Below are positions 5,247 to 5,767 of a DNA stretch of 5,767 nt, piece by piece. Below the pieces are notes generated by a model. That model made no database searches and was not told the origin of the DNA. It saw nothing but the letters and a program-made list of their open reading frames with translations. Each line of letters starts with the position of its first letter. The stretch's first letter is position 1. The stretch comes from Bacteroidales bacterium UBA1179 (GTDB lineage: Bacteria > Bacteroidota > Bacteroidia > Bacteroidales > Bacteroidaceae), in NCBI GenBank assembly GCA_002309915.1, contig DBYT01000006.1, forward strand, positions 1-5,767. The letters are read 5' to 3'. The translations under genes were made by a program, and so were the position numbers.

Positions 5247-5767
5247 TTATTTTCCGCCGAACAGGCCGTAGGTGGTGCGTATCACGCGGAACTCGGTACG
5301 GCGGTTCAACTGATTGCAGATTTCCTGCCGGTCATCGGGCAGGCTCTTTATGAATTCCTCGGTGAGTTGGGTGCCCTCGGTCAGGAAATCATATTTTTCG
5401 ACCATCTTTTTAGTGACGGTCTTGGGGGTTGATTCACCGTATCCGCGGGCGGTAAGACGCTTGCTGTCAATGCCGTTCTTTATCAGATACTCAACAACAC
5501 TCTCGGCACGCTGCTGTGACAGGCGTTTGTTGTAGTCATCATCGCCTACATAGTCGCAGTGGGCTCCTATCTCTATGGTCACGCCGGCATTATCGTTGAG
5601 CAGTTGTACAAGTTCATCCAGAGACTGGGCCGATTCGGCTCTCAGGTTGGCGCTGTTAAAGTCAAAGAAGATGTTGTCTATCATGACCGGCTTGGAGATT
5701 GACGAGAGCGGGAACTGCAGCACGTATTCGCGGTCCTGGACGGTGCTGTCGGCCGTCATCTCCTGCT
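5247..5767 (-). CDS. C-terminal part of an OmpA-family peptidoglycan-binding envelope protein (partial)
   Basis: The frame is open to the window edge. An internal Met lies at 5759, but two further codons (Gln, Glu) precede it, so the gene most likely continues beyond the window. Counting from that Met, the OmpA C-terminal domain spans about 25-161. It has IFFDFNSANLR (30-40), then GAHCDYVGDDDYNKRLSQQRAESVVEYL (65-92) with D69 and R84 at the positions that bind diaminopimelate in OmpA domains, then LTARGYGES (102-110) and NRRTEFRVI (152-160). Between the last two lies a 41-residue stretch with LTEEFI, longer than in classical OmpA. This layout recalls the C-termini of Bacteroidota PD40/OmpA proteins such as PorE (PG1058), where the domain anchors an outer-membrane lipoprotein to the cell wall. 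The upstream domains are outside the window, so that assignment is a family-level inference. The stop abuts the methyltransferase stop. Confidence 0.88.
   Translation of the reverse strand, partial: QEMTADSTVQDREYVLQFPLSSISKPVMIDNIFFDFNSANLRAESAQSLDELVQLLNDNAGVTIEIGAHCDYVGDDDYNKRLSQQRAESVVEYLIKNGIDSKRLTARGYGESTPKTVTKKMVEKYDFLTEGTQLTEEFIKSLPDDRQEICNQLNRRTEFRVIRTTYGLFGGK

Overview
The window looks like ordinary chromosomal sequence from a Bacteroidales bacterium (Bacteroides/Prevotella-like; the family cannot be fixed from sequence alone). The signs are the TonB-motor operon with two different exbD genes in tandem, A-rich leaders with almost no Shine-Dalgarno sequences, candidate -7 boxes of the TAnnTTTG type, and a C-terminal OmpA domain of the kind attached to large Bacteroidota envelope proteins. 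I see no rRNA, tRNA, insertion sequence, CRISPR array, phage gene or sign of recent transfer. Coding density is very high, and the longest stretch without a gene is about 73 bases.

Layout. (1) Positions 35-2483, plus strand: a four-gene transcription unit encoding an ExbB/TolQ/MotA-type proton channel with a signal peptide and an acidic periplasmic arm, an unrecognised four-helix membrane protein, and two ExbD/TolR-type proteins (the second overlaps the first by ATGA). It ends at a strong hairpin at 2503-2534. Together the products look like a proton-driven inner-membrane motor that energises the outer membrane or envelope, but no tonB or tolA gene lies in the unit. (2) Positions 2538-3817, minus strand: thyA followed by folA with an ATGA overlap. 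ThyA makes dTMP and releases dihydrofolate, and FolA reduces that dihydrofolate back to tetrahydrofolate. This unit converges on the motor operon at the shared hairpin. (3) Positions 3818-3890: a short divergent intergenic region with one candidate -7 box on each strand. (4) Positions 3891-5246, plus strand: an RsmF-like rRNA m5C methyltransferase with a C-terminal PUA-like domain. (5) Positions 5247-5767, minus strand: the C-terminal part of an OmpA-domain, peptidoglycan-binding envelope protein that runs off the right edge. Its stop codon directly abuts the methyltransferase stop codon.

Nothing here amounts to a clearly new system. The points most worth following are the uncharacterised four-helix protein between exbB and exbD, the signal-peptide and acidic N-terminus of the ExbB-like protein, the asymmetric pair of ExbD proteins, and the zero-gap convergent gene pair at 5246/5247.
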